Below, piece after piece: positions 7,632-14,525 of a stretch of DNA of 26,892 nt (the stretch's first letter is position 1; every line of letters begins with the position of its first letter). The stretch is from JBKQHQ01 sp052148715. GTDB taxonomy: Bacteria > Pseudomonadota > Alphaproteobacteria > Rhizobiales > Xanthobacteraceae. The stretch lies in contig JBKQHQ010000222.1 of NCBI GenBank assembly GCA_052148715.1, forward strand, positions 1-26,892, read 5' to 3'. A program made the translations under genes and the position numbers. The notes beneath the pieces are model-generated. The model was not told the DNA's origin, searched no databases, and worked only from the letters and a program-made list of their open reading frames with translations.

Positions 7632-8171
7632 ATGGTGCAAAATTTCTCTCCCATGCAGGCATTTCGGACCTATGCCAGCATGTGGATTTTCAATTTTATC
7701 ATGGCGTTGTTCGCGGCACTGGCCGCCAACGCGGCCCATGGCGTTCCGCTGCCTCAGGTCGTGAACGCTTTGTTGTCGATTACTTTATTCACTACCTACT
7801 TAGCCCTCGCAATCTACGCCTTGATTGTCGTGCTTTTGGTCATCAGCGGCCAATTCGGTATGGCGGTCGGCGTCCTGTTCGCCGGGCTGTTCGTCGCCCT
7901 GCTGCCGTTCGCGCCGGTCTCGGCATTCTCCCACTACGCCTGGCTCGGCAAGCTCAGCATCAGCGAGTCCTTCGTCTACAATGACTTCGTCGCCCTGGTG
8001 ACGGCCGTCGCTCGCCCCTTTGGCACGCTTGCTCAAAGCCTGACGCGCCCGACCTCGCCGATGAGCGCGACGGAGCTTTGGGAGCTGGCCAAGAATGTGG
8101 CGAGCGTCGGCGGCTTTTTGCTGGCGATGCTGTCGTACGTCGCCCCACGACGGCGCGCAGAGGCGATCTGA
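7632..8171 (+). CDS. Small integral membrane protein of unknown function
   Basis: A 179-residue protein, largely hydrophobic. Predicted membrane segments cover about residues 14-38, 43-72, 73-98 and a last one near 155-172, with a polar loop around 98-150 and a basic C-terminus (P-R-R-R-A-E-A-I). I do not recognise the family and see no catalytic motif. The start at 7632 is chosen because GGGGAGG lies five bases upstream; a GTG at 7578 extends the frame but has no ribosome binding site. It follows the SnoaL-like gene on the same strand after 152 bp, so co-transcription is possible but unproven. Confidence 0.7.
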   Translation: MVQNFSPMQAFRTYASMWIFNFIMALFAALAANAAHGVPLPQVVNALLSITLFTTYLALAIYALIVVLLVISGQFGMAVGVLFAGLFVALLPFAPVSAFSHYAWLGKLSISESFVYNDFVALVTAVARPFGTLAQSLTRPTSPMSATELWELAKNVASVGGFLLAMLSYVAPRRRAEAI

Positions 8172-8184
8172 GCCTTTGCGCTCA
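8169..8184 (+). terminator. Weak hairpin at the end of the membrane-protein gene
   Basis: TGAGC-ctttgc-GCTCA forms a 5-bp stem that includes the stop codon and is followed by ATTATTA. The stem is short and the tail is not a pure T run, so terminator function is doubtful. Confidence 0.2.
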
Positions 8185-8346
8185 TTATTAGAACGTTCCA
8201 AGCAAGGCAGAGTTTGAGATCGACTCGCGGCGTCCGGCGCACTGCAGTGGACTCGCTTCCGATTGCCCTATTGCGCATTTTGGCTGGCCGCGACGACGCA
8301 GGTAGCTGGGGCGGTCGCTCCAACGCCGCCTGATCTACACGATGTA

Positions 8347-8374
8347 TTGACATCATATCTGTAGATGATAGAAT
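8347..8374 (+). promoter_or_regulatory. Sigma-70-like promoter
   Basis: A perfect TTGACA (8347-8352) is separated by 16 bp from TAGAAT (8369-8374), one base from the -10 consensus, in an AT-richer patch. The predicted start near 8381 would transcribe rightward into sequence with no recognised gene. Such matches can be chance, so confidence is modest. Confidence 0.35.
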
Positions 8375-8575
8375 GCGCGCGATTCAAGGGAGCCGCCGAT
8401 GGGTGCGAACAGATACGCTGCGCCGCGCAGCGATGCGCCCGCGCGGCCGTGCTTGGCTTCCGGGCCCGCTGTCCGCCGAAAACGGCCGAGCGAGATGTGT
8501 TGGCCGAACGATCCAGTTGCGCCGCGCGCGTCATCCCGCTGCACAGAGGAACGGCGCTCAGCACGGTGGCAGCTC

Positions 8576-8622
8576 GTCGTGAAAACGTCCAAGAGTTGCC
8601 GGATCCCGAAACGAACCCACCG
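8576..8622 (+). repeat. Direct repeat, copy 1
   Basis: About 47 bp, starting gtcgtgaaaacg and ending cgaaacgaacccaccg, repeated 80 bp downstream with a handful of substitutions and one 1-bp indel. The last 18 bases are identical in both copies. Confidence 0.7.
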
Positions 8623-8655
8623 CAGAAAAGCGGCGCTTAGCTCCGGTCGTAACCC

Positions 8656-8701
8656 GTCGTCAAACATTCAGGAGTTGCCGAATCCCGAAACGAACCCACC
8701 G
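8656..8701 (+). repeat. Direct repeat, copy 2
   Basis: Second copy of the 8576-8622 unit. The core agttgcc plus tcccgaaacgaacccaccg is conserved. The 1-bp indel means the two copies do not share a continuous reading frame, which argues for a non-coding origin. Confidence 0.7.
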
Positions 8702-8772
8702 AGGAACTGAATGACGATGTGCGGCGCCTGCGCCAGAAAGGAAATTCCGTCGCACGCCGTCCGGCTGTTTTT

Positions 8773-8790
8773 TCGCTGTATTTACAGCGA
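8773..8790. repeat. Perfect hairpin 3' of the molybdoenzyme gene
   Basis: TCGCTGTA-TT-TACAGCGA is an exact 8-bp inverted repeat starting 18 bp beyond the stop codon of the minus-strand molybdoenzyme gene. In that direction it is followed by A residues rather than T, so it is not a canonical intrinsic terminator. It could still stabilise the transcript end or be a protein-binding site. Confidence 0.4.
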
Positions 8791-8807
8791 GACTACCGCC
8801 CTCCCCT

Positions 8808-11141
8808 TCACTCCGCGGCGGCCCGCGCGCCGTTCAGCGCGCGCCAGACCCGCTCCGGCGTCGCCGGCATGTCGATGTCGTCGACCCCGCGCGCGTGCAG
8901 CGCGTCGATCACGGCGTTGATGACGGTCGGCGGCGCGCCGATGGTGCCCGACTCGCCGATCCCCTTCACGCCGAGCGGATTGGTCTTGCACGGGACCTCC
9001 TCCAAGGCGGTCTCGACATTGGGCAGCATGGAGGCGCGCGGCATGCTGTAATCCATGAAGCTGCCGGTCAGCAACTGCCCGGAATTGCGGTCATAGACCT
9101 GATGCTCCATGAGGGCCTGGCCGATGCCCTGCACCACGCCGCCTTGGATCTGGCCGCGGACGATCATCGGATTCAACACGCGGCCGAGATCGTCGACGAC
9201 GAAGTAGCGGTCGAGCGTCACCTCCCCGGTTTCCGGGTCCACCTCCACCTCGCAGACATGCGACCCGTTGGGATGGCTAGGCGGCTCCGCGCTGAACGAG
9301 CCGCTCGCCTCGAACCCCACGCCGAATTTCTGGGTCAGCGGGCCCATCGGCGCATAGGCGGCCTTCGCCACCTCGGTAATGGGGATCACCTTGTCGGTGC
9401 CGGCGACGCGGTATTGACCATCCTTGAACTCGATATCGGCGGCGTCCACCTCCATCATCGCGGCGGCCATCGGCTTGCCCTTCTCGATCAGGGTCTCGGC
9501 CGCCGCCTTGAGCGCGTTGCCGCCGACCATGGCGCTGCGCGCCCCATAGGTGCCGCGGCCGATCGCCACCTGCGCGGTGTCGCCCTGCACGTAGCGGATC
9601 AGGTCGAACGGAACGCCGGTGATCTCGTGCACGAGCTGAGCAAACACCGTCGCGTGTCCCTGGCCATGCGAATGCGTTCCGCCGAAGACGGTGAGCGATC
9701 CGCCCGGATCGAAGCGCAGATCCATGCGCTCGTTGAAGATGCCGCCGAACTCGATGTAGAAGCTGACGGCTCGTCCGCGCAGCTTGCCGCGCTTCTCCGA
9801 GGCCTTGCGCCGGGCGGCAAAACCTTGCCAGTCGCTCGCCTTCAGGCATGCGTCCATCAGCCGCTCGAACTCGCCGCTGTCATAGTTCCAGAAAGTCGGC
9901 GTGAGGTACGGCAGCTTGCTCGTCGGGATCAGATTGCGCCGGCGGATCTCCGCGGGGTCGATGCCGATGGTGCGGGCGGCGTGCTCGATCAGCCGCTCGG
10001 TGAAATAGGCCGCCTCCGGCCGGCCGGCGCCGCGGTAGGGTCCGCTCTGCGACGTGTTGGTGAACAGGCCCTGCGTCGTGATGAACACGTCTTGGACATC
10101 ATAGGCTTGCGGAATGAAGCGCACCGAGAAGGCGCCGGCCGCAAGGGCGGCGCCGACGAAATAGGCGCCGATGTTGAACAGGCACCGCGCGCGCAAGCCC
10201 AAGATCTTGCCGTGCGCGTCGAGCGCGAGCTCGCCGTAATAGATGATGTCGCGGCCCGCGTGGTCGGTCAGCATGCTTTCCGAGCGGGTCGCCAGCCACT
10301 TCACCGGGCGGCGCAGGCGACGCGAGGCCCACAGCACGATGGCGTCCTCGGGGAACGGGCCGCCCTTGAGGCCGAAGCCGCCGCCGACATCGGGCGAGAC
10401 CACGCGCACCCGATTCTCCGGCACGTGGAAGATGTGCGACATCTCCATGCGGGCGCCGTGCGGATTCTGCGACGCGGCGTAGAGCGTGTACTGCTCTTCG
10501 GCCGCGTTGTAGTCGCCGATGGCGACCCGCGGCTCCATGCAGACCGGCGACAGGCGGTTGTTCGTCACCCGCAGCTTCACGACATGCTTGGCCTTGGCGA
10601 AGGCCGCGTCGGTCGCGTCCTTGTTGCCGAACATGAGACGGAACCCGACATTGCCGTTCGCATTGTCGTCCCAGACCTTCGTCGCGTCCGCCTTGGCCGC
10701 GTCCTCGACATCGACCACCGCCGGCAGCGGCTCGTAGTCGACCTCTACCAACTCGGCGGCGTCGCGCGCCTGCGCCAGCGTCTCGGCAACGACGAACGCC
10801 ACCCGGTCGCCGACGAAACGCACCTTGTCGGCGGCGATCAGCGGCTGGAATGTGCGGTGGCCCTTGGGAGCGCCGACGTCCTCCGGCATCAGATGCGCGG
10901 TGAAGCTGCCGAGCTTCTCGGCCACGGCATCGGCGCCGGTGAGAACGCACAGCACACCTGGGGCGGCCTTGGCCTTCGCCGTATCGACGCGGCGGATTCG
11001 GGCATGGGCATGCGGCGACAGGACCGGCATGCCATAGGCTTGCGCCGGCAAGTTGATGTCGTCGACGTAGCGTCCCTGGCCCTGCAGGAAACGCTGGTCC
11101 TCCACTCGACGCACGGCTTGCCCGATGCCGAACTTGGCCAT
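8808..11141 (-). CDS. Xanthine dehydrogenase family, molybdopterin-binding large subunit (CoxL-like)
   Basis: This 777-residue protein has the family's full layout. The N-terminal aldehyde oxidase a/b-hammerhead domain opens G-I-G-Q-A-V-R-R-V-E-D-Q-R-F-L-Q-G and has G-R-Y-V-D-D-I. Molybdopterin-binding motifs follow: P-D-V-G-G-G-F-G-L-K near 250, G-P-Y-R-G-A-G-R near 367-374, T-H-S-H-G-Q-G-H and the terminal G-V-K-G-I-G-E-S-G-T-I-G-A-P-P with the conserved catalytic Glu. The loop Y-R-G-A-G-R is the form II/generic type; the cysteine loop (A-Y-x-C-S-F-R) of true form I CO dehydrogenase is absent, so CO oxidation should not be assumed. Such subunits normally need an FAD subunit and a 2Fe-2S subunit; neither is adjacent. 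Start at ATG 11141 with GGAG close upstream; an earlier TTG (11165) is less likely. It follows sodC by 78 bp on the same strand. Confidence 0.93.
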   Translation of the reverse strand: MAKFGIGQAVRRVEDQRFLQGQGRYVDDINLPAQAYGMPVLSPHAHARIRRVDTAKAKAAPGVLCVLTGADAVAEKLGSFTAHLMPEDVGAPKGHRTFQPLIAADKVRFVGDRVAFVVAETLAQARDAAELVEVDYEPLPAVVDVEDAAKADATKVWDDNANGNVGFRLMFGNKDATDAAFAKAKHVVKLRVTNNRLSPVCMEPRVAIGDYNAAEEQYTLYAASQNPHGARMEMSHIFHVPENRVRVVSPDVGGGFGLKGGPFPEDAIVLWASRRLRRPVKWLATRSESMLTDHAGRDIIYYGELALDAHGKILGLRARCLFNIGAYFVGAALAAGAFSVRFIPQAYDVQDVFITTQGLFTNTSQSGPYRGAGRPEAAYFTERLIEHAARTIGIDPAEIRRRNLIPTSKLPYLTPTFWNYDSGEFERLMDACLKASDWQGFAARRKASEKRGKLRGRAVSFYIEFGGIFNERMDLRFDPGGSLTVFGGTHSHGQGHATVFAQLVHEITGVPFDLIRYVQGDTAQVAIGRGTYGARSAMVGGNALKAAAETLIEKGKPMAAAMMEVDAADIEFKDGQYRVAGTDKVIPITEVAKAAYAPMGPLTQKFGVGFEASGSFSAEPPSHPNGSHVCEVEVDPETGEVTLDRYFVVDDLGRVLNPMIVRGQIQGGVVQGIGQALMEHQVYDRNSGQLLTGSFMDYSMPRASMLPNVETALEEVPCKTNPLGVKGIGESGTIGAPPTVINAVIDALHARGVDDIDMPATPERVWRALNGARAAAE

Positions 11142-11219
11142 TTCTCCACGCCCCCTCTTGTTCAACCTGTGTCGCGCGACCTTACTATGATGGCTGCCAC
11201 CGGCGACCGCTACCGACTG

Positions 11220-11735
11220 CTACTGACCGCCGGCCTTGATCACCGCGCAGGCGACCCGGTCGCCCGCATTGCCCGACGGTTGGCTCTGATAGTCGTCCGC
11301 CTTGGCATGGATCACCAACGCCGTCCCGTCGGGGCCGAACAACGTACCCGCGCCGCTGCCCAGCGTCACGCTGGGGTCGATCACTTCGGCGCGCAGGACC
11401 CCGTCGGGCCCAGTGAATTGGTTGGGCATATCTCCCGGGTGCGGACCGCCTTCGGTCTTGTAACCATGCTTCTTGCCGAGCGCATAATGCCCTCCGGCCG
11501 AGGCAAATTTCGTGGCCGGATCGCAGTTCCCCTTCTCGTGGATGTGGAAGGCATGCTCACCAGGGGCGAGGCCGTGGACCTCGAACGCAATCAGCACGCC
11601 GTTCGGCGTTTGCGTCAGTGTGGCAGCGCCGACGTCCTTGCCCTCGACGTTGATGAAGTTTGCGGTCGCGGTCTGCGCCACCGCCGGGGCGGCCAAGCCC
11701 ACCGCGCACGCCGTCGCGAAAAACAGGGTTTTCAT
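11220..11735 (-). CDS. sodC: Periplasmic Cu/Zn superoxide dismutase
   Basis: This 171-residue enzyme converts superoxide to oxygen and peroxide in the periplasm. A signal peptide (M-K-T-L-F-F-A-T-A-C ... A-P-A-V-A-Q) is cleaved after about residue 20. Visible ligands are H64 and H66 (H-I-H-E), H83 (G-G-H-Y), H90, H99 and D102 (P-H-P-G-D-M-P-N) and H143 (V-I-H-A-K-A-D-D-Y), which together make the Cu and Zn sites. C71 and C163 would form the conserved disulfide, and G-N-A-G-D-R-V-A-C-A-V-I is the usual C-terminal signature. GGAGGAT lies 4 bp upstream of the ATG, a strong start. It is divergent from pcm and precedes the CoxL-like gene. Confidence 0.97.
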   Translation of the reverse strand: MKTLFFATACAVGLAAPAVAQTATANFINVEGKDVGAATLTQTPNGVLIAFEVHGLAPGEHAFHIHEKGNCDPATKFASAGGHYALGKKHGYKTEGGPHPGDMPNQFTGPDGVLRAEVIDPSVTLGSGAGTLFGPDGTALVIHAKADDYQSQPSGNAGDRVACAVIKAGGQ

Positions 11736-11857
11736 GCTATCCTCCGGATCTCGATCTCAATGTCAGCAGTATAGCCCGTTCCGTGCAATCTTGCCGCAGG
11801 GAGCGGCCTGAGCATAGAGGCAACCGTTTCGTACGTCCGCGGTTCGTTCCGCCTAGC

Positions 11858-11889
11858 GCGCCTTGTAAGGCGCCGAACATGCCGAACAT
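11858..11889. promoter_or_regulatory. Inverted repeat plus tandem nonamer in the sodC-pcm intergenic region
   Basis: GCGCCTT-gt-AAGGCGC (11858-11873) is an inverted repeat of 7-bp arms, and gccgaacat is repeated head to tail at 11872-11880 and 11881-11889, just upstream of the pcm ribosome binding site. This could regulate pcm or the divergent sodC. No regulator is identifiable. Confidence 0.3.
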
Positions 11890-11901
11890 AACGTAAGGAC
11901 C

Positions 11902-12549
11902 ATGACGCCGCTGAGCCACGCGCAAGCTCGACGAGAGATGGTTGAGCGGCAGCTCGTCCGCCGCGGCATCGTCGATCCCCAGGTGCTCAAGGCGATGCGC
12001 GACGTTCCGCGCGAGGCCTTCGTCGCCGCCAGTCTCGCCCACCGCGCCTATGATGATGCGCCCCTGCCCTTGGCGAATGGGCAGACCATCTCGCAGCCCT
12101 ATGTCGTCGCCCTGATGGCGGAGGCGGCGCGCATCGGTCCCGGCGATCGCGTGCTCGATGTCGGCACCGGCTCCGGCTACGCCGCCGCCGTGCTGGCGCA
12201 ACTCGCATCCAAGGTTTTCGGCATCGAGCGTTTCGCCGATCTCGTCCATACGGCGCGGCAGAATCTGGCCCGCGCGGGCGTCGCCAACGTGGACGTGTTC
12301 GAGGGCGATGGGACGCTGGGCTTGCCTCAACATGCGCCCTTTGACGCCATCCTGGTCGCCGCCGCCGCGCCCGCTCCGCCCGCCCCCTTGAAGGCGCAGC
12401 TCGCCGAGGGCGGCCGCCTGGTGATTCCGGTCCGCGCCGACGGCTATCAGGATCTGCTCGTGTTCACGCGCGAGGGCGACAAGTTCAGCGAGAAAAATCT
12501 GGGGCCCGTCCAATTCGTGCCGCTGGTCGGCAAGCAAGTGTTTTCGTGA
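11902..12549 (+). CDS. pcm: Protein-L-isoaspartate O-methyltransferase
   Basis: This 215-residue cytosolic enzyme methylates L-isoaspartyl residues of damaged proteins using S-adenosylmethionine, starting their repair. Family signatures are clear: M-V-E-R-Q-L-V-x-R-G-I near the N-terminus, V-P-R-E-A-F-V, the substrate loop N-G-Q-T-I-S-Q-P-Y-V-V-A-L-M at 59-72, SAM motif I V-L-D-V-G-T-G-S-G-Y-A-A-A-V-L-A near 92-107, and G-D-G-T-L-G-L followed by F-D-A-I-L-V-A-A-A. Length is normal. TAAGGA five bases upstream supports the ATG at 11902. A short GC hairpin follows the stop. The context (sodC divergent, then catabolic enzymes) fits a general protein-damage role but gives no operon. Confidence 0.95.
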   Translation: MTPLSHAQARREMVERQLVRRGIVDPQVLKAMRDVPREAFVAASLAHRAYDDAPLPLANGQTISQPYVVALMAEAARIGPGDRVLDVGTGSGYAAAVLAQLASKVFGIERFADLVHTARQNLARAGVANVDVFEGDGTLGLPQHAPFDAILVAAAAPAPPAPLKAQLAEGGRLVIPVRADGYQDLLVFTREGDKFSEKNLGPVQFVPLVGKQVFS

Positions 12550-12565
12550 CTCCAGCAGTCGCACC

Positions 12566-12583
12566 GCCCGGCGGCAACCGGGC
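12566..12583 (+). terminator. GC-rich hairpin 3' of pcm
   Basis: GCCCGG-cggcaa-CCGGGC forms a strong 6-bp stem 17 bp after the pcm stop codon and is followed only by ATTTC. The missing T-run makes it a weak candidate for an intrinsic terminator. Confidence 0.35.
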
Positions 12584-12671
12584 ATTTCGGCATCGCGAAG
12601 GCCTGTGCTAGGTATCCGCGCAAACTTCGCGCCGGTCACTCAATCATCGCGACAAGGGAGAAAGACGCCCC

Positions 12672-13592
12672 ATGGCGAGCTATAAGCTGGTTACCTACCA
12701 ATCGTCGCAAGGCCCGCGCGCCGGCCTCGTCATCGGCGAGCAGATTTTCGACGCCGCCGAGCTGACCGGCCAATTCTCCTATGTGAGCGTGCTCGACATT
12801 CTCAACGACTGGAGGAAGGCCCAGGGCATTCTCGCGGATGCCAGCGCCAAGGGCGGCAAAGGGAAGGGTCTTCCCTTGGCGAGCACCCCATTGCGCGCTC
12901 CGGTCCTGTGGCCGTCGGCGATCTACTGCGCCGGCGCCAACTATTCGGATCATGTGGTGGAAATGGCGCGAGCACACAACAGCGAGCCGGAGCCCGACCC
13001 GCATAGCGTGGGCCTCAAGCCATGGCACTTCCTCAAGGCGTCACGCACGCTCGCCGATCCCGACGGCAAGGTCACCTTGCCGCCTGCGTCCAAGGAGGTC
13101 GATTGGGAAGCCGAGTTGACCGCCGTCATCGGGCGGCAGGCGAAGAACGTTTCGCTCGAGAATGCGCTCGATTACGTGGCCGGATATACGATCGCCAACG
13201 ATCTTTCGGCGCGCGACCTGATGCGACGCCCGCCGGTACGGCCGACCTCGCCGTTCTTCAGCGACTGGGTCGGGCAAAAGTGCTTCGACGGCGCCTGCCC
13301 GCTCGGCCCCTGGATCGTGCCGGCGAGCGACATCGCGGACCCACAAAATCTCGGCATCAGGCTGTGGGTCAACGAGGTGATCAAGCAGGACTCCAACACC
13401 GGCAAGATGATCTTCAATCTGGCGGAGCAGATCTCGCACCTGTCGTCCCGGCTCACGCTTTATCCCGGCGACCTGGTCCTTTCCGGCACGCCGTCAGGGG
13501 TGGGGGCGGCGCGGAAGGAATTCCTCAAGCCCGGCGATGTCGTCAAGGTCTGGGTCGAGAGCGTGGGAACGCTGACCAATACGTGCGCATAG
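12672..13592 (+). CDS. Fumarylacetoacetate hydrolase family protein
   Basis: This 306-residue enzyme belongs to the FAH superfamily, whose members hydrolyse, decarboxylate or hydrate 2-oxo acids and acylpyruvates with a divalent metal. The core starts at I-Y-C-A-G-A-N-Y-S-D-H (84-94). Metal ligands fall in V-D-W-E-A-E-L (E146, E148) and A-N-D-L-S-A-R-D (D177). The substrate-loop region follows, and the family ending is L-Y-P-G-D-L-V-L-S-G-T-P-S-G-V-G with K-P-G-D-V-V at the C-terminus. Substrate cannot be fixed. GGGAG lies about 12 bp before the ATG, a rather long spacing. An aspartate dehydrogenase gene follows after 117 bp, so the two may act in one catabolic or cofactor pathway; that is inference. 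Confidence 0.93.
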   Translation: MASYKLVTYQSSQGPRAGLVIGEQIFDAAELTGQFSYVSVLDILNDWRKAQGILADASAKGGKGKGLPLASTPLRAPVLWPSAIYCAGANYSDHVVEMARAHNSEPEPDPHSVGLKPWHFLKASRTLADPDGKVTLPPASKEVDWEAELTAVIGRQAKNVSLENALDYVAGYTIANDLSARDLMRRPPVRPTSPFFSDWVGQKCFDGACPLGPWIVPASDIADPQNLGIRLWVNEVIKQDSNTGKMIFNLAEQISHLSSRLTLYPGDLVLSGTPSGVGAARKEFLKPGDVVKVWVESVGTLTNTCA

Positions 13593-13709
13593 AGCCCCGA
13601 CCTTGGCGTTGCCTAAAATGAGAGCGTGCTCGGAGGCATTGTGCTACCGAATTGATCTCGCGCATCATGCGTTCGGGCAACGCGGATTCCAGCCAGCGGA
13701 CGAGACACC

Positions 13710-14525
13710 ATGACCACGCGACCAACGCTGCGCGTAGGCCTCGCCGGCCTCGGGTCGGTCGGGCTCGCGGTCGCGCGGCGGCTGCAAGCCGGTATTCCGG
13801 GTCTCGTTCTCGCCGCAGTGGCGGTTCGCGACGCCGACAAGGCGCATCGAAACCTGCCCGCGGTCGGCGACAAGATTCCGGTGCTCTCGCTGCTTGAGCT
13901 CGCCGAGACCTGCGACGTTATCGTGGAGGGCTTGCCGCCAGCCCTGTTCCGCGACGTGGCGGTCCACGCCGTCGAACAGGGGCGCCTGTTCATGCCGCTC
14001 AGCGTCGGTCAACTGCTGGAGCATTGGGATTTGGTCGAGCGGGCGCGGCGCACCGGTGCGCGCATTCTGGTGCCGACCGGAGCGCTGATCGGGCTGGATG
14101 CCGTGCGCGCCGCTGCCGAAGGCACGATCCACTCCGTGACGATGATCACGCGCAAGCCGCTGCAAGGTCTCGACGGCGCCCCCTATCTGCGCGACCGGGG
14201 CATCGCGCTGGCGCATCTCACCACGGCGATGAAGGTGTTTGAGGGATCGGCGCGGGAAGCGGTGCGTGGTTTTCCGGCCAACGTGAACGTGGCGGTGGCG
14301 CTCAGTCTCGCCGGCATCGGTCCCGACCGCACCCGCGTCGAGGTCTGGGCCGACCCCGGCATCGACCGCAACACCCACAGCATCGAGGTCGACGCCGATA
14401 CGGCCCGTTTCAGCATGAGCATCGCCAACGTTCCGTCGGAAAACCCGCGCACCGGCCGGATCGTGGCGCTGAGCACCGCGGCGGCGCTGCGCGGCCTCGT
14501 CTCCGAGCTGAAAATCGGAACTTAA
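13710..14525 (+). CDS. nadX: L-aspartate dehydrogenase
   Basis: This 271-residue enzyme belongs to the NadX/DUF108 family, which oxidises L-aspartate to iminoaspartate with NAD(P) and can replace NadB in NAD biosynthesis or serve in amino-acid metabolism. The Rossmann motif G-L-A-G-L-G-S-V-G is at 10-18, then C-D-V-I-V-E-G-L-P-P, V-P-T-G-A-L-I-G-L-D-A, the signature F-P-A-N-V-N-V-A-V-A-L-S-L-A-G and R-N-T-H-S-I-E-V-D-A with the likely catalytic histidine, ending with N-P-R-T-G-R-I-V-A-L-S. Length is normal. The ATG at 13710 has only a weak GACGAG upstream. Its stop codon overlaps the stop of the convergent malQ by 3 bases, leaving no room for an intergenic terminator. nadA or nadC are not here, so a role outside NAD synthesis is also possible. 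Confidence 0.9.
   Translation: MTTRPTLRVGLAGLGSVGLAVARRLQAGIPGLVLAAVAVRDADKAHRNLPAVGDKIPVLSLLELAETCDVIVEGLPPALFRDVAVHAVEQGRLFMPLSVGQLLEHWDLVERARRTGARILVPTGALIGLDAVRAAAEGTIHSVTMITRKPLQGLDGAPYLRDRGIALAHLTTAMKVFEGSAREAVRGFPANVNVAVALSLAGIGPDRTRVEVWADPGIDRNTHSIEVDADTARFSMSIANVPSENPRTGRIVALSTAAALRGLVSELKIGT

Larger units (their letters stand above)
8185..8807. other. Intergenic region without a supported gene
   Basis: Over 600 bp with overlapping open frames on both strands, none with protein-like composition. It contains a sigma-70-like promoter (8347-8374), a 46-47 bp direct repeat pair (8576-8622, 8656-8701) and a hairpin beyond the molybdoenzyme gene (8773-8790). A 103-codon frame (8399-8710) begins 25 bp after the promoter-like -10 with GGGAG in front of its ATG, but its Arg/Pro/Ser-rich translation looks non-coding. 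A small RNA or short peptide gene is an alternative. Confidence 0.4.

Noticed and set aside
8399..8710. 103-codon frame just after the promoter-like sequence
   Set aside because: Arg/Pro/Ser-rich translation without domains, overlapped by other equally open frames and crossing the two direct repeats. Kept only as a remark.
8895..11774. Open frame of 959 codons on the plus strand
   Set aside because: It lies exactly antisense to the molybdoenzyme and sodC genes, whose motifs are unambiguous. Its His/Arg/Asp-rich composition is the usual mirror of GC-rich coding DNA.
11763..11805. Possible EcfG-type promoter for sodC
   Set aside because: A GGAAC is present on the minus strand but the partner reads CATT with a 15-bp spacer, so both base and spacing are off.
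11737..12639. 300-codon minus-strand frame
   Set aside because: Antisense to pcm, which has complete methyltransferase motifs; no recognisable domain in the frame itself.
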